Below the pieces are notes generated by a model. It ran no database searches. It was not told where the DNA came from and saw only the letters and a list, made by a program, of their open reading frames with translations. Positions 25,313-36,283 of a stretch of 64,000 nucleotides of DNA are shown piece by piece. Source of the stretch: Bacteroidota bacterium (GTDB lineage: Bacteria; Bacteroidota; Ignavibacteria; UBA10030; UBA6906); NCBI GenBank assembly GCA_030835135.1, contig JAUQWO010000057.1, forward strand, positions 1 through 64,000. Reading direction: 5' to 3'. Numbering within the stretch: position 1 is the first letter of the stretch; every line of letters begins with the position of its first letter. The translations under genes were made by a program, and so were the position numbers.

Positions 25313-26611
25313 ATGACAAGTCATATGCGCCCCGTCACACGCCCGGAAACGGCCCTTGCGGCCTTCAAAAGGTTCGCAGAAGTATGGGAATTCGACGATT
25401 TCTGGAAGCGCGGCAATACGTTCGATGCCTGCCTGGTCTTCGCCGCCGCCGTGCAGACCCGGTGGCCCGACGATCCTGAGGTCCGGCGGATGCAGGGCGC
25501 CGTGACCGGCATGCTGGAGAAGAACCTGGCGTTCTTCGCACGGTTCGATCCGGGCGGACTCTGGGCCGATGATTTCGGGTGGTGGGGACTGCTGTCGCTC
25601 AATGCGCGGAAGCATTTGCTGAGGGAACGCGAGACGGCATTGGCCGACCGTTACCTTGCGCTCGGCACGGAGCTCTGCTGGGAGTACAAGCGGAAGACGG
25701 CCTACGACCATTCGCCCGATGCGCGACCCGTCCCCCATGGATGCCGCAACGGCGATGCCAACGGCCAGAGCCGGGGTGTGAAGAACACCGTCACGAACGT
25801 CCTGCTCTTCCTGCTCTCATCGCGCATCTGCCGCGCCGCCCGCACCGCGGGTTCTCCCCCCGATCGGAGACATCGTGAGCTCGCGTGGGCACAGTGGCAG
25901 TGGTTCTCACGGTGGTTCGCGCTGGAAGAGTATCAGTATCTGAAGAAGCTCTCCCCTGCCGCCGCGCTGGTGCAGGAGCGGCCGATGGCGCGGTTCGAAG
26001 GGTCTGACTATCAGGAGGTCGTTCATCCGCCATGGGCGGAGGGGTGGGTGTGGACGGGCGATCAGGGAATGCTCCTTGCGGCACTCACGGACATGCTTGC
26101 GTTGACCGATGATCTCACGGAGTGGATCACCGCCGCGGGCATGACCCCGGCATCATTCAGATCGGCACTCCGTCGCACGATCACGCTGCTGGGCAACGGC
26201 ATTGCGCAGGGACTCATCGGACCGGAGGACGGCATCATCCGCGAAGCGCCGTGCCGCTCGAGCTTCGGCCCCGCACACGGCAACGACTACCTCGCCGGCC
26301 GCGGCATCCTGATGCGCTATCTCGGCGAGCCGGCGGTCGCCGCAGCAGCGGGCTTCGATGTCGCATCGGCGGTGAGCGCGACGGCGAATGCGATCTGGGC
26401 CGCACGTGATACCGCGACGGACCAGTTCACGCCGGAGTTCACGACGCCGGAGAACGACCGGAAGTACATCGCACACTTCCGCTCTCTCTGGGGACTCGCG
26501 GACGATGTGCTGACGTGGGACCTGCAGGCGATGGACGAACAGCAGAAGCACGGCGTGTGTCAGTCGATCGGTCTGGATGCGCTCGGGGCGGCGATGAGGC
26601 TGCGACCGTGA
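25313..26611 (+). CDS. GH76-like (alpha/alpha)6-barrel protein
   Basis: 432 residues without a signal peptide. Short motifs resemble glycoside hydrolase family 76: FDDFWKRGNTFD, a DDFGWWGLLSL segment where GH76 alpha-1,6-mannanases have their paired acidic residues, and WTGDQGMLLAAL, plus the helical repeat pattern of an (alpha/alpha)6 barrel. The assignment is by motif memory only. Its stop overlaps the GTG start of the Crp/Fnr gene (GTGA), so the two are translationally coupled. No ribosome site is evident before the ATG. Confidence 0.55.
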   Translation: MTSHMRPVTRPETALAAFKRFAEVWEFDDFWKRGNTFDACLVFAAAVQTRWPDDPEVRRMQGAVTGMLEKNLAFFARFDPGGLWADDFGWWGLLSLNARKHLLRERETALADRYLALGTELCWEYKRKTAYDHSPDARPVPHGCRNGDANGQSRGVKNTVTNVLLFLLSSRICRAARTAGSPPDRRHRELAWAQWQWFSRWFALEEYQYLKKLSPAAALVQERPMARFEGSDYQEVVHPPWAEGWVWTGDQGMLLAALTDMLALTDDLTEWITAAGMTPASFRSALRRTITLLGNGIAQGLIGPEDGIIREAPCRSSFGPAHGNDYLAGRGILMRYLGEPAVAAAAGFDVASAVSATANAIWAARDTATDQFTPEFTTPENDRKYIAHFRSLWGLADDVLTWDLQAMDEQQKHGVCQSIGLDALGAAMRLRP

Positions 26612-27207
26612 GCGCGCGAAGACCGGCCCCCGCGGGTGAACGCCACAGCACGATCCTCGACCTGGCACGCGCGTCGTTCCCGCGGCTCGATGCGCACTGG
26701 CCACGCTATGCACGCTTCACCTCGACCGTGACCCTCCCACCCCGGACAGTGATCCTGAAGCAAGGGGAGATCCCCAGGAAGATCTTCTTCGTGGAAAAGG
26801 GGTGCCTGCGGGCTTCGATGGCGGCCCACGGCAAGGATGTCACCTTTCAGTTCTTCTTCGAAGGCGATGCCGTTGCGTCGATCGACGGGTTCCGGACATC
26901 GCAGCCGAGCCCCATCAGCATCACCACGGTCGAACGCTGCGAACTCATCGCGATGAAGAAGGAGGGGTTCGATGCGATCCTGCGGGACCATCCGGAAATG
27001 AAGGACCTCCTGCTGGAGTTGGCATTCCGCAGGTTCAGCGATTATTCCCGCCTCTTCCTTTCGTATCTCCGCGACAGTCCGCGGCAGCGCTACATGGCGC
27101 TGATGCGGGATGATCCGCGGATCATTGCGCGCGTGCCGCAACGCTATGTCGCTTCCTACCTGGGCATCACCCCCGTGTCCCTGAGCCGGATCCGTCACCG
27201 GCTCTGA
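26608..27207 (+). CDS. Crp/Fnr-family transcription regulator
   Basis: 199 residues from the GTG at 26608, which overlaps the upstream TGA; the open frame starting at 26515 lies inside the previous gene. A cyclic-nucleotide-binding beta-roll (LPPRTVILKQGEIPRKIFFVEKGCLR, FFFEGDAVASID) is followed by the long helix and a winged HTH (IIARVPQRYVASYLGITPVSLSRIRHRL). There is no Cys cluster, so no FNR iron-sulphur site. This subgroup is common in Bacteroidota and usually controls nearby genes; the 4Fe-4S protein gene downstream with a TTGTTAACAA palindrome is a candidate target. Confidence 0.9.
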   Translation: MSARRPAPAGERHSTILDLARASFPRLDAHWPRYARFTSTVTLPPRTVILKQGEIPRKIFFVEKGCLRASMAAHGKDVTFQFFFEGDAVASIDGFRTSQPSPISITTVERCELIAMKKEGFDAILRDHPEMKDLLLELAFRRFSDYSRLFLSYLRDSPRQRYMALMRDDPRIIARVPQRYVASYLGITPVSLSRIRHRL

Positions 27208-27223
27208 CCGCATTCCTTATCTT

Positions 27224-27233
27224 TTGTTAACAA
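27224..27233. promoter_or_regulatory. 10-bp palindrome upstream of the 4Fe-4S/DUF4405 gene
   Basis: TTGTTAACAA, perfect palindrome, 62 bp before the ATG at 27295. It may be a binding site for the Crp/Fnr-family protein encoded just upstream; the site is shorter than the usual TTGAT-N4-ATCAA pattern. Confidence 0.35.
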
Positions 27234-27294
27234 CCTGCGGCATGCTGACGTCGTCTCTATGGAAGAAGAGTCACATACCATAGGAGACACCGCC

Positions 27295-27885
27295 ATGCAG
27301 ATCCCCTTCGTGCATCACCGTACAACCTCCACGCGATTCGTCACCCTGGACACATCCCGTTGCGCTGCATGCCGGGCGTGCGTCGAGGCATGCCCGCAGC
27401 ACGCCATCGGGCTGGTCGATCTCCCCTTCCACCGTCATGCGGTGATCACGGATGCTGCGGCATGCACGGGGTGCTTCACATGCGTACGGACATGCGCACA
27501 CGGTGCGTTCACGCGGATCGCGGAGCAAGGGATGGGGGCACGCGGAGACGTGCGATCGGCCCGGAAGGCATTCAACATGAGAGGGTTCGTTGCCGTGGTG
27601 CTGCTCATCGCGGGTGCGATGCTTCCGGTCTCGGGGATCATGAATCACCAGCTCCAGATGGAACCGATGACCACGGCGCGCCACTTCTGGATGGCGGTGC
27701 ACAACATGGCGGCCACGCTGTTCACGCTGGCCTCCCTGGCTCACATCAGTCTCAATTGGAGACCCCTGGTCCGGCATTCCCGTGCGGCGGCCCGGGTCAT
27801 GCTCTCGAAGGAAGCCGGGTTCGCGGTGCTCGTGGTCCTCGGCGTGGTCGGACTCTTCGCAGGGCACGCATTGCACGTACGGTAG
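27295..27885 (+). CDS. 2x[4Fe-4S] ferredoxin-DUF4405 membrane fusion
   Basis: 196 residues from the ATG at 27295, which has AGGAG nine bases upstream; the frame from 27259 lacks one. The N-terminus holds two 4Fe-4S motifs, CAACRACVEACP and CTGCFTCVRTCA. From about residue 95 come three membrane helices of the DUF4405 type with conserved His (IMNHQL, HFWMAVHNMAA, HISLNW, GHALHV), which are probable haem ligands. The whole looks like a small quinone-linked electron-transfer protein in the inner membrane. The Crp/Fnr regulator upstream suggests redox or anaerobic control. Confidence 0.85.
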   Translation: MQIPFVHHRTTSTRFVTLDTSRCAACRACVEACPQHAIGLVDLPFHRHAVITDAAACTGCFTCVRTCAHGAFTRIAEQGMGARGDVRSARKAFNMRGFVAVVLLIAGAMLPVSGIMNHQLQMEPMTTARHFWMAVHNMAATLFTLASLAHISLNWRPLVRHSRAAARVMLSKEAGFAVLVVLGVVGLFAGHALHVR

Positions 27886-28036
27886 CGGGGCGTGGCCGGA
27901 TCGACGCTCCCCGGTGCGAAGGGCAGAACCCTCACCGTGCGACGTTGCTGAACCACTGGAACAGAACGACGTGCATCAGGTCGGCGCACGGGATGCACAT
28001 CGCGGTCCACTTCCTGACATTGCCGCAACGCACCCC
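27886..28036. other. Intergenic region between convergent genes
   Basis: 151 bp; no gene, hairpin or repeat of note. Confidence 0.5.
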
Positions 28037-29458
28037 CTACGGCAGATCGCTCGTCCCCATCAGATGCGCATCGATGGCCCTCGCCGCCTTGCGCCCTTCG
28101 GCGATCGCCCAGACCACCAGCGACTGCCCGCGACGCATGTCGCCCGCCGAGAACACGCCGGGTACCGACGTCATGTACTGCCCATCGGTCTTCACGTTCC
28201 CGCGTCCATCGAGCTCAACGTTCAACTGCTCCAGCAGGCCCTTCTGTTTCGGACCCGTGAACCCCATGGCGATGAGCACGAGATCCGCATCGATGCTGAA
28301 CTCCGTTCCTGCCACGGGCGCAAAGGACGGCGGCGGGCCCACCTGCATGAGATGCAGCCGCTTCACATTCCCGTCCGCATCGCCCTCGAACTTCGTCGTC
28401 GCCACTCCCCACTGACGTTCGCCACCTTCCTCATGCGACGTCTCGGTGCGCAGCTGCATCGGCCAGAGCGGCCACGGCGTGCTCGCCGCGCGCTCCAGCG
28501 GCGGTTTGGGCATGATCTCCAGCTGACGGATCGCCTTGGCACCCTGGCGGATCGACGTGCCCAGACAGTCGGCACCGGTGTCGCCGCCGCCGATGATGAC
28601 CACGTTCTTGCCTGTCGCCAGGATCTCGCGCGTCGGATCGATCTTGTCGCCCGCCACACGGTGATTCTGCTGCGGGAGGAACTCCATCGCAAAATGGATC
28701 CCCTTCAGATCGCGGCCGGGCACGGGCAGGTCGCGCGGGGCTTCCGCGCCACCGCACAGCACCACCGCATCATAGTTCCTGCGCAATTCCTCGGCGGCGA
28801 TGTTGCCGCCCACGTTCGCGCGCGTGGTGAACACGACGCCCTCCGACTGCATCTGCTCGATACGCCGGTCGATGAGTTCCTTCTCGAGTTTGAAATCCGG
28901 GATGCCGTAGCGGAGCAATCCGCCCGGACGGTCGTTCTTCTCGTACACCGTCACGTGATGCCCGGCGCGGTTCAATTGCTGTGCGGCAGCGAGCCCCGAG
29001 GGGCCGGACCCGATGACGGCGATCCGTTTGCCGGAACGGCGCAATGGACGCTCGGCCCTGATCCATCCCTTCTGGAACGCATGGTCCACGATCGACCGCT
29101 CGATCGCCTTGATCGAAACCGGTGGGTCGGTGATGCCCAGGACGCACGCCGCTTCGCACGGCGCCGGACAGATGCGGCCGGTGAACTCCGGGAAGTTGTT
29201 GGTGGAGTGCATGATCGTGATCGCTTCCTTCCACCGCCCCTTGTACACCAGGTCGTTCCAGTGGGGGATCACGTTGTTCACCGGGCAGCCGTTATGGCAG
29301 AACGGAAGGCCGCAATCCATGCACCGTGCCGCCTGCGTCTGCACCTTCTGCGCGGAGAAGTTCAGGTAGATCTCGTTGTAGTCCTTCGTCCGCTCTTCCA
29401 CCTCCCGCCGCTGCGGGGTTTCGCGCTGGAATTCCAGGAACCCTGTCGGCTTACCCAT
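28037..29458 (-). CDS. gltD: Glutamate synthase (NADPH) small subunit
   Basis: 473 residues. Supplies electrons for glutamate synthase: NADPH reduces FAD here and electrons pass via iron-sulphur clusters to the large subunit. N-terminal cysteines [14 protein letters not shown] and CPAPCEAAC bind the 4Fe-4S clusters; FAD motif [13 protein letters not shown] and NAD motif [12 protein letters not shown] follow, then the C-terminal FAD contact [20 protein letters not shown] precedes the ATG. It overlaps the end of gltB by eight bases, so the two are translated together in the order gltB-gltD. Confidence 0.95.
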   Translation of the reverse strand: MGKPTGFLEFQRETPQRREVEERTKDYNEIYLNFSAQKVQTQAARCMDCGLPFCHNGCPVNNVIPHWNDLVYKGRWKEAITIMHSTNNFPEFTGRICPAPCEAACVLGITDPPVSIKAIERSIVDHAFQKGWIRAERPLRRSGKRIAVIGSGPSGLAAAQQLNRAGHHVTVYEKNDRPGGLLRYGIPDFKLEKELIDRRIEQMQSEGVVFTTRANVGGNIAAEELRRNYDAVVLCGGAEAPRDLPVPGRDLKGIHFAMEFLPQQNHRVAGDKIDPTREILATGKNVVIIGGGDTGADCLGTSIRQGAKAIRQLEIMPKPPLERAASTPWPLWPMQLRTETSHEEGGERQWGVATTKFEGDADGNVKRLHLMQVGPPPSFAPVAGTEFSIDADLVLIAMGFTGPKQKGLLEQLNVELDGRGNVKTDGQYMTSVPGVFSAGDMRRGQSLVVWAIAEGRKAARAIDAHLMGTSDLP

Positions 29459-32400
29459 GGACCGCCTCCTTCTCCGCCTGCTGCACGGATGTTGCCTTCT
29501 GTTGCCGGGCGGCGAGCACCCGCTTGTAGTCCTGCGGGAACACCTTCACGAATTTCGGGCCGAGGGTGCCCCAGTTGTCGAGGATGAACGCCCCGCGCTT
29601 GCTCTCCGTCGCATCCACATGCCTGCGGATCAGGGCCTGCACTGTTTCTTCGTCCTCCGCCGACAGCGGATCGAGGTCTACGATCGTGCGGTTGCACTTC
29701 GTCGCCGCGAAGTCGCCTGTCTCGTCCAGCACGTACGCGATGCCGCCCGACATGCCCGCCGCGAAGTTCTTCCCGGTCTTCCCCAGCACCACCACGGTAC
29801 CGTTGGTCATGTATTCGCAGCCATGCGACCCGACAGCTTCCACCACCGCCACGGCACCCGAGTTGCGCACCGCGAAGCGTTCGCCCGCCTTCCCGTTGAA
29901 GAACGCCTCGCCGCCCGTGGCGCCGTACAGCACCACGTTGCCCACGATCATGTTCTCGTCCGCCGCGTAGTTCGCGTTCTTCGGATGGTACACGATCACC
30001 TTCCCGCCGGACAGCCCTTTGCCCACGTAGTCGTTCGCATCGCCCTCGAGCCGGAGCGTCACGCCCCTTGCCAGGAACGCGCCGAAACTCTGTCCGGCCG
30101 AGCCGGTGAAGTTGATCGTGATCGTATCCTCCGGCAGTCCGGCGGACCCATGACGCTGTGCGATCTCGCCGCTGAGCATCGCACCAACCGTGCGGTGAAC
30201 GTTCTTGATCGGCATGGTCAGCGACAGCGGAGTGCGGTCGTCGATCGCCTTCTTCGCCTTATCGATGAGCTGGAAGTCGATCGCTTCGTTCAGTCCGTGG
30301 TCCTGACTGATCACGCAGCGGCGTGCCACACGCAGAGGGATCGTGGGCTGATGGAGGATCGCCGAGAGGTCGATGCCCTTTGCCTTCCAGTGCTCGATCG
30401 CCGGACGCGACGCGACCATGTCCACGCGGCCGACCATCTCGTCCATGGTGCGGAAGCCGAGGCGCGCCATGTACCCGCGCACTTCCTCGGCCACATAAAA
30501 GAAGAAATTGATGACATGTTCCGGCGTGCCCTGGAAATTCTTCGTGAGCACCGGGTCCTGTGTGGCGATACCCACCGGACAGGTATTCAGGTGGCACTTG
30601 CGCATCATGATGCAGCCCATCGCGATGAGCGGCGTGGTGGCGAACCCGAACTCCTCGGCGCCCAGCAGCGCGGCGATCACGACATCGCGCCCGTTCTGCA
30701 GCTTTCCGTCCGTCTGGATGCGCACGCGGCTGCGGAGGTCGTTCAGGAGGAGCACCTGCTGCGTCTCCGCGAGTCCGAGCTCCCACGGCGTGCCCGCATG
30801 CCTGATGGAGGTAAGGGGCGACGCGCCCGTGCCGCCGCTATCGCCGCTGATAAGAATGAGGTCCGCATGGGCCTTTGCCACGCCCGCGGCCACGGTGCCG
30901 ACGCCCACTTCGGACACCAGCTTCACCGAGATGGTCGCGCGCGGATTCACGTTCTTCAGGTCGAAGATCAGCTGCGCCAGGTCCTCGATCGAATAGATGT
31001 CGTGGTGCGGCGGCGGCGAGATGAGTCCCACGCCGGGGATCGAGTGGCGCGTCTTCGCGATGATCGCATCCACCTTGTGTCCGGGGAGCTGTCCCCCCTC
31101 GCCGGGCTTCGCGCCCTGGGCGATCTTGATCTGGATCTCGTCAGCGTTGATCAGGTAGTTCGCCGTCACGCCGAACCGTGCCGACGCCACCTGCTTGATC
31201 GCGCTGCGGCGGAGGTCGCCGTTGGCATCGCGCTGGAAGCGCTCTTCCTCTTCGCCACCCTCGCCGGTATTGGAGCGTCCGCCGATGCGGTTCATCGCGA
31301 TCGCGAGCGTTTCATGGGCCTGTTTGCTGATGGACCCGAACGACATGGCGCCGGTGCAGAAGCGCTTCACGATCTCCTTTGCCGGCTCCACCTCTTCGAT
31401 GGGCACCGGCGTCGCGGCATCCTTCAGCTCCATCAGGCCGCGCAGCGTGTAGAGTTGCCTGTTCTGCTCGTCCACGATCGCGGAGTACTCGCGGTAGCTG
31501 GCATGGTCGTTCTTCCGCACGGCGTGCTGCAGCGTCATCACGGTGCCCGGATTGATCGCATGCTTCTCGCCGTTGATGCGGAATGCGTAGTTGCCGCCCA
31601 GGTCCAGCTCCGGCTCGGCATCGGTCACCTCGCGCATAGCGAAGCGGTGCTTCAATTGTGCCTCGCGCACCAGTACATCCAGACCCACGCCTTCGATGCG
31701 TGAGACGGTGCCGGTAAAGTACTTGTCCACGATCGTCCGGTTCAGTCCGATCGCCTCGAAGATCTGCGCGCCGCGGTAGCTTTGCAGGGTCGAGATGCCC
31801 ATCTTCGAGAACACTTTCAGCAGGCCCTTCCCCACGGCTTTCTTGTAGTTCTTCAGGGCGTATTCGAACGACAGCCCCTGCGGGAGGATCCCCTTGTTCG
31901 CGAGGTCTTCGAGCGTCTCGATGGCGAGGTACGGGTTCACCGCGCTGGCGCCGTAGCCGATGAGGAGGCAGAAGTGCATCGTCTCGCGCGGCTCGGCCGA
32001 TTCCACCACGAGCGCCACCTGCGTGCGGGTCTTCTCGCGGACGAGGTAGTTGTGCACCGCGGTGAGGGCGAGCAGGCTCGGCATGGGTGCATATTCTTCA
32101 TCGATGCCGCGGTCGGAGAGGATGATGATGCTGTAGCCCGATTTGATCGCCAGCGATGCGCGGCGGCAGAGGCCGGTGAGCGCGCGCTCGAGTTCCTCTT
32201 CCCCGCCATCGGCCCGGAAGAGCATCGGCAGGGTGGTCGCGAGGAAATCGCCCTGCGACACGCGGCGGAGCTTCTCCAGGTCGCGGTTCGTGAGGAGCGG
32301 ATCGAGCAGCTTGAGCGTATGGCAATTCTGCGGCGTCTCTTCGAGGATGTTGCGCTCGGTACCGATGTAGCTCGTCAGCGACATCACCATCTCTTCGCGG

Positions 32401-34001
32401 ATGGGGTCGATGGGCGGGTTGGTCACCTGCGCGAAGAGCTGCCGGAAATAATTGAACAGCGTTTGCGGCTTGTCGGACAGCGAGGCCAGCGGCGTATCGG
32501 CGCCCATGGACCCGATCGGCTCCTGGCCATCGGACGCCATCGGCACGAGGATCATCCGGATGTCCTCTTCGGTGTACCCCACGGCGCGCTGGCGCTGGAG
32601 GATGTCCGTCGGGCTGAACGCATGTTCGCGCGGCGGATCGGGGAGCGTCTCGAGATGGATCTGGTTCTCCTTCAGCCACTGCGCGTACGGCTGGCGCGCG
32701 CTGAGGGTGCGCTTGATCTCTTCGTCGGGGATCAGGCGTTGTTCCTGCAGGTCGATGAGCAGCATCTGCCCCGGGGCGAGGGAACCCTTGAAGCGGACGC
32801 GCTCGTTCTCGATCGGGAGGACGCCGGTCTCGGACGCCATGATCACCAGGTCGTCGTCGGTGACGATGTAGCGCGCGGGACGGAGGCCGTTGCGGTCCAG
32901 CGTGGCGCCCACCATGCGGCCGTCCGTGAACGCCACCGCGGCGGGGCCGTCCCATGGTTCCATCAGGGATGCATGGTATTCGTAGAACGCCTTCTTCCCC
33001 TCATCCATCGTCGCGTCCTTGTCCCATGCTTCCGGGATCAGCATCGCGAGCGCGTGCGGGAGACTGCGGCCTGCCTGCACGAGGAGTTCCACGGCATTAT
33101 CGAGCGACGAAGAATCGGAGCCGTGGGGTTGGATGATCGGGTTGACCTTCTTGATGTCCTCGCCGAACAGGTCCGACGCGATCACGGACTGCCGGGCGTG
33201 CATCCAGTTCACGTTGCCGCGGAGCGTATTGATCTCGCCGTTATGACAAACGTAACGGAACGGGTGGGCGAGTTGCCAGTTCGGGAGCGTGTTCGTGGAG
33301 AAGCGCTGGTGCACGAGGCAGAGCGCGCTCTTCGTATCCGGGTCCGAGAGTTCGCCGTAGAACTGTTCGATCTGCGGAGCGAGGAGCAGGCCTTTGTACA
33401 CGATCGTGCGGCACGACAGCGACGGGATATAGAAGAATGACCGGTCCTTGATGTCGGATGCCGCGATCTCCGCCTCGATGCGTTTGCGGGCGATGAAGAG
33501 TTTGCGTTCGAAGTGGTCTTCGGACATCCCTGCCGCGCGGCGGACGAAGATCTGTTCGATGTAGGGTTGGGATGCGCGGGCGATGCGGCCGATCGCATCG
33601 GAGTCCACGGGCGTATCGCGCCAGCCGATCACGGTGAGGCCTTCGGCCTGGATGATGCGGTCGATGATGCCTTCGCACTGGAGGCGGCCCTGGGGTTCCA
33701 CGGGGAGGAAGATCATGCCCACGCCGTACTCGCCCGGCGCGGGGAGGGTCATGCCGCTCTTCTTCAGCTCTTTGAAGAAGAACTCATGGGGGATCTGGAT
33801 CGTGAGTCCGGCCCCGTCGCCGGTCTCCGGGTCGCAGCCGCATGCGCCGCGGTGCGTCAGGTTGATGAGGATGCTGATCCCCTGCGAGATGATATCGTGG
33901 GACCGCACCCCTTTGGTATTGACGACAAAGCCGATGCCGCAGGCGTCGTGCTCATGGGAGGGGTCGTAGAGCGGAAAATTTTCCTGATATGCAGAGCTCA
34001 T
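29451..34001 (-). CDS. gltB: Glutamate synthase large subunit
   Basis: 1516 residues from the ATG at 34001; a GTG at 34028 is possible. Makes two glutamates from glutamine and 2-oxoglutarate. The propeptide is about 20 residues, then CGIGFV with the amidotransferase Cys. After the class II glutaminase domain come the central domain, the FMN/(beta/alpha)8 synthase domain ([34 protein letters not shown] with the 3Fe-4S Cys motif), and the C-terminal GXGXG beta-helix ([16 protein letters not shown]). Full-length and unbroken. No ribosome site is obvious at either start. Central nitrogen assimilation. Confidence 0.95.
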   Translation of the reverse strand: MSSAYQENFPLYDPSHEHDACGIGFVVNTKGVRSHDIISQGISILINLTHRGACGCDPETGDGAGLTIQIPHEFFFKELKKSGMTLPAPGEYGVGMIFLPVEPQGRLQCEGIIDRIIQAEGLTVIGWRDTPVDSDAIGRIARASQPYIEQIFVRRAAGMSEDHFERKLFIARKRIEAEIAASDIKDRSFFYIPSLSCRTIVYKGLLLAPQIEQFYGELSDPDTKSALCLVHQRFSTNTLPNWQLAHPFRYVCHNGEINTLRGNVNWMHARQSVIASDLFGEDIKKVNPIIQPHGSDSSSLDNAVELLVQAGRSLPHALAMLIPEAWDKDATMDEGKKAFYEYHASLMEPWDGPAAVAFTDGRMVGATLDRNGLRPARYIVTDDDLVIMASETGVLPIENERVRFKGSLAPGQMLLIDLQEQRLIPDEEIKRTLSARQPYAQWLKENQIHLETLPDPPREHAFSPTDILQRQRAVGYTEEDIRMILVPMASDGQEPIGSMGADTPLASLSDKPQTLFNYFRQLFAQVTNPPIDPIREEMVMSLTSYIGTERNILEETPQNCHTLKLLDPLLTNRDLEKLRRVSQGDFLATTLPMLFRADGGEEELERALTGLCRRASLAIKSGYSIIILSDRGIDEEYAPMPSLLALTAVHNYLVREKTRTQVALVVESAEPRETMHFCLLIGYGASAVNPYLAIETLEDLANKGILPQGLSFEYALKNYKKAVGKGLLKVFSKMGISTLQSYRGAQIFEAIGLNRTIVDKYFTGTVSRIEGVGLDVLVREAQLKHRFAMREVTDAEPELDLGGNYAFRINGEKHAINPGTVMTLQHAVRKNDHASYREYSAIVDEQNRQLYTLRGLMELKDAATPVPIEEVEPAKEIVKRFCTGAMSFGSISKQAHETLAIAMNRIGGRSNTGEGGEEEERFQRDANGDLRRSAIKQVASARFGVTANYLINADEIQIKIAQGAKPGEGGQLPGHKVDAIIAKTRHSIPGVGLISPPPHHDIYSIEDLAQLIFDLKNVNPRATISVKLVSEVGVGTVAAGVAKAHADLILISGDSGGTGASPLTSIRHAGTPWELGLAETQQVLLLNDLRSRVRIQTDGKLQNGRDVVIAALLGAEEFGFATTPLIAMGCIMMRKCHLNTCPVGIATQDPVLTKNFQGTPEHVINFFFYVAEEVRGYMARLGFRTMDEMVGRVDMVASRPAIEHWKAKGIDLSAILHQPTIPLRVARRCVISQDHGLNEAIDFQLIDKAKKAIDDRTPLSLTMPIKNVHRTVGAMLSGEIAQRHGSAGLPEDTITINFTGSAGQSFGAFLARGVTLRLEGDANDYVGKGLSGGKVIVYHPKNANYAADENMIVGNVVLYGATGGEAFFNGKAGERFAVRNSGAVAVVEAVGSHGCEYMTNGTVVVLGKTGKNFAAGMSGGIAYVLDETGDFAATKCNRTIVDLDPLSAEDEETVQALIRRHVDATESKRGAFILDNWGTLGPKFVKVFPQDYKRVLAARQQKATSVQQAEKEAVHG

Positions 34002-34314
34002 AGTGGACTGCCCGGAGATGATGAACACGCGCGTGCGTAAGAACGAGACCTCATACGGAGCAGGGGAAACACAATAGAAGGTATCTTCGCCGAAAGGCCT
34101 CTTTCGGTGAGACGGAGGGACCCGAACGCCGTATATATTAATGTAGAAGAATCCCGGAGATTGTCAAAATGTAAGTTGGGGCCGGCACCCGTGCCCGTCG
34201 GCGCAGGGGTCTCGTCCCCCATAGCCCGGGGTGAACATCCGGACACTCCTCAAATCGGCCCATTTCGGGCGATCTTGCCGATCACATCCGAAGGGTGCCG
34301 CACCGTCCGGGTGC
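34002..34314. other. Intergenic region upstream of gltB
   Basis: About 310 bp with the gltB promoter (34140-34167) and a small hairpin CCGAAAG/CTTTCGG (34090-34106) in its leader. The right part, 34170-34314, has no recognisable feature. Confidence 0.5.
34140..34167 (-). promoter_or_regulatory. Probable gltB promoter
   Basis: On the minus strand: TTGACA (34162-34167), 16 bp, TACATT (34140-34145). This would give a leader of about 130 bases before the ATG at 34001, with a CCGAAAG-CTTTCGG hairpin inside it. Confidence 0.5.
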
Positions 34315-35178
34315 TCACGGCAGAGCGAGACCCATGGTCAATTGCCGCAGGAGCAGCAGGACCTCTTCCAATCTCGCATCATCCCTCAGTGTCGTCCGGG
34401 TCATATCCGAGAGGAGGCGGAATTGGGAGTCATCCGCGGTTTCTGAGGTGAGGATCGCGAGAAGTTTCTCCCGCGTCTCCGCGTGCACCATCCGGCGGAT
34501 GTCGCGGCCCAGGAGCCGGGGGCCCGCCACGTCGAGGGAGAATGCGGCCGCCGCAAGGATGTCCGGCGCGGTGTCATACAGCCGCTCCTGATTGCCGGCG
34601 TGAATGTACTCCTTCATCAGGAACAGGAGATCCTGTGCATCCTTTGTGCGGGCCGGATAGTTGTCATGCCAGGCGATGAGTTTCATTGCGGCGAGTGCCG
34701 CGGGCGTGCAGACCCTCACCGTGCGTTCGGGGTCTTCCGCAACGATCACCTCGATCGAGCTCGCCAGTGCTTCTTCAAATCCCGATGTACTCATGACGAC
34801 GTCATTGCCGGGTGGCCATGCGATCACACCCGTGGGTGCCTCGAGCGGCCCGAACGGGACCAGATCGAGGGCGGCGCCGTTGTCGTGATGCAGCCGCTGT
34901 TGATGGTGGCGGTCCTCTGTGTACCGTTGCGTGTGCAGCAGAGCCGTGCGGAGCGAGGCATACTGCTTCCAGTCTGCGACCCGCAGAGCGAGATCGATGT
35001 CGAACGTTGTCCGTGAGGGGGGGATATCATAGAGCGCACCGAATATCATGTCGCGTGCGGTGGCACCGACCACAAAGAACGGAACGTCCAGGTGGATCGC
35101 CAGCAGCGCCACATCACAGAGGACCTCCACGCTTTCCGGCGGGAGCTTATGTGAGATGTTTCTTGAGGAACCGGTCAT
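34315..35178 (-). CDS. abiEii: AbiEii-like nucleotidyltransferase toxin
   Basis: 287 residues from the ATG at 35178, which has AGGAGG just upstream; longer frames to 35259 lie inside the antitoxin gene. The polymerase-beta-like nucleotidyltransferase core is visible: FFVVGATARD (G-[G/A]-x-A-x-[R]D helix), then TTFDIDLALRV with the metal-binding Asp pair, and a later LDLVPFG Asp. The family (AbiEii/AbiGii, PF08843-like) acts by nucleotide transfer and arrests growth in type IV toxin-antitoxin systems; some members block phage. The gene overlaps the upstream AbiEi-like antitoxin by 32 bp. Confidence 0.85.
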   Translation of the reverse strand: MTGSSRNISHKLPPESVEVLCDVALLAIHLDVPFFVVGATARDMIFGALYDIPPSRTTFDIDLALRVADWKQYASLRTALLHTQRYTEDRHHQQRLHHDNGAALDLVPFGPLEAPTGVIAWPPGNDVVMSTSGFEEALASSIEVIVAEDPERTVRVCTPAALAAMKLIAWHDNYPARTKDAQDLLFLMKEYIHAGNQERLYDTAPDILAAAAFSLDVAGPRLLGRDIRRMVHAETREKLLAILTSETADDSQFRLLSDMTRTTLRDDARLEEVLLLLRQLTMGLALP

Positions 35179-36190
35179 AGACCTCCTGTGCGGCCTCGAT
35201 ATTCCTTGCATCGGCGGTGGCGAGCAGGTCAGCGTAGACGAGTAACGGCGGAACGGCATCGGCCACGGGGTCGGTCATCTTGAATCGCCAGAACCGTTCG
35301 CGGAGTTCGATCGGTCCTTTGTCGTCCTTGCGCAGGCGGAGGTCAACAGCGAGGGCATCGACCGGTGTGTGGGCGTAGAGCGTTGTGATCGCCGGTTTGA
35401 GGTGATGCAGGAGCTTGTTGACTGCAACCTCGCCGCCCCAGAGCGCACCGCGTCCGCCGAGCTGCAGATCCTTCCAGAGATCGGCCCGGTCCGCCGCGAA
35501 GCGTCCGATGAGCTGCTGCCTTCGGAAGCGGGTCGCATAGGCGCGCGTCCAGTGATCCACGAGATCCTGCTTGCGCACGAGTCTCTTCGTGCCGATGTCG
35601 AGCAGATAGCCATCCGCGGCCAGCGCCTTCATCACGCCGGCCACGGTGCCGAGTGCCGTGCCAGCCGCAGCGCCGAGTTCGCGGTAGGTGGCGTTGAGCA
35701 GCCGCGGTTCACAGAGGAGCGCGAATATGATCCGGATCGCCCCGGCATTGAAGGCAACCTCTTCGCCCTTTTCACGGATGGGTTCTTTGGCGCGGTTCCC
35801 ATGCAGGAAGATCAGGAGAGGCGCATCATGGATGTACGCGTTACCTGCGGCGTCCATGAACTGCAGTCCAAGGTCTCTCATTTTTTTCGCGATATGGGCC
35901 GGAACGTAGGGTGCGATCACGATCCACTTGCCTGGGTTTGCGGTGAACTTCTGCTTGAGCTGGCCGAGCATCGGCTCCGTCACGGTTCTCCGGATTTCGG
36001 CGAGGTATCCCACGGGCCCCGTGGGCTCGTCGATATGCACCAGGGCGTCAACCGGTTGCTTTCCTGCCAGGAATTCGGCCCGGCGTCTTTCCACCTGGAG
36101 CCCGGTTTCCCGATGGAACGCGGTGAGTGCATCATCGAGGATATGCAGATCGGCAGTCTTTTTTTGTACTCGCAGACGAGCCATGTTCAT
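35147..36190 (-). CDS. abiEi: AbiEi-like antitoxin/autorepressor
   Basis: 347 residues. A winged-helix region lies at about 150-200 (FNAGAIRIIFALLCEPRLL, TYRELGAAAGTALGTVAGVMKAL, GYL), preceded by an endonuclease-like or substrate domain (KWIVIAPYVPAHIAKKMRDLGLQFMDAAGNAYI), as in the AbiEi antitoxins that accompany AbiEii nucleotidyltransferases. AbiEi proteins are known to repress their own operon by binding paired inverted repeats. Here two identical-pattern repeats, TGTTCA-N7-TGAACA, sit upstream, one over the -10 box. The intergenic region is strongly AT-rich compared with the genes around it. No ribosome site is visible before the ATG. Confidence 0.85.
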   Translation of the reverse strand: MNMARLRVQKKTADLHILDDALTAFHRETGLQVERRRAEFLAGKQPVDALVHIDEPTGPVGYLAEIRRTVTEPMLGQLKQKFTANPGKWIVIAPYVPAHIAKKMRDLGLQFMDAAGNAYIHDAPLLIFLHGNRAKEPIREKGEEVAFNAGAIRIIFALLCEPRLLNATYRELGAAAGTALGTVAGVMKALAADGYLLDIGTKRLVRKQDLVDHWTRAYATRFRRQQLIGRFAADRADLWKDLQLGGRGALWGGEVAVNKLLHHLKPAITTLYAHTPVDALAVDLRLRKDDKGPIELRERFWRFKMTDPVADAVPPLLVYADLLATADARNIEAAQEVYDRFLKKHLT

Positions 36191-36200
36191 TCATTCTATT

Positions 36201-36244
36201 TGTTCACATATGTTGAACATACACAATTTATGAACAACAGTCAA
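36201..36244 (-). promoter_or_regulatory. abiE promoter with operator IR1 over the -10 box
   Basis: On the minus strand: TTGACT (36239-36244), exactly 17 bp, TATGTT (36216-36221). Inverted repeat TGTTCA (36201-36206), seven bases, TGAACA (36214-36219) covers the -10 box and start site. This is what an autorepressor site should look like. Confidence 0.8.
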
Positions 36245-36283
36245 TACAACATACAATTGCAAATATGGTTCATTTCATTGCGT

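Noticed and set aside
29457-31703. 748-residue rightward frame
   Set aside because: Antisense shadow of gltB; the minus-strand protein has all glutamate synthase motifs.
31782-33440. 552-residue rightward frame
   Set aside because: Also antisense to gltB, extremely Arg/Glu/His-rich, no family signal.
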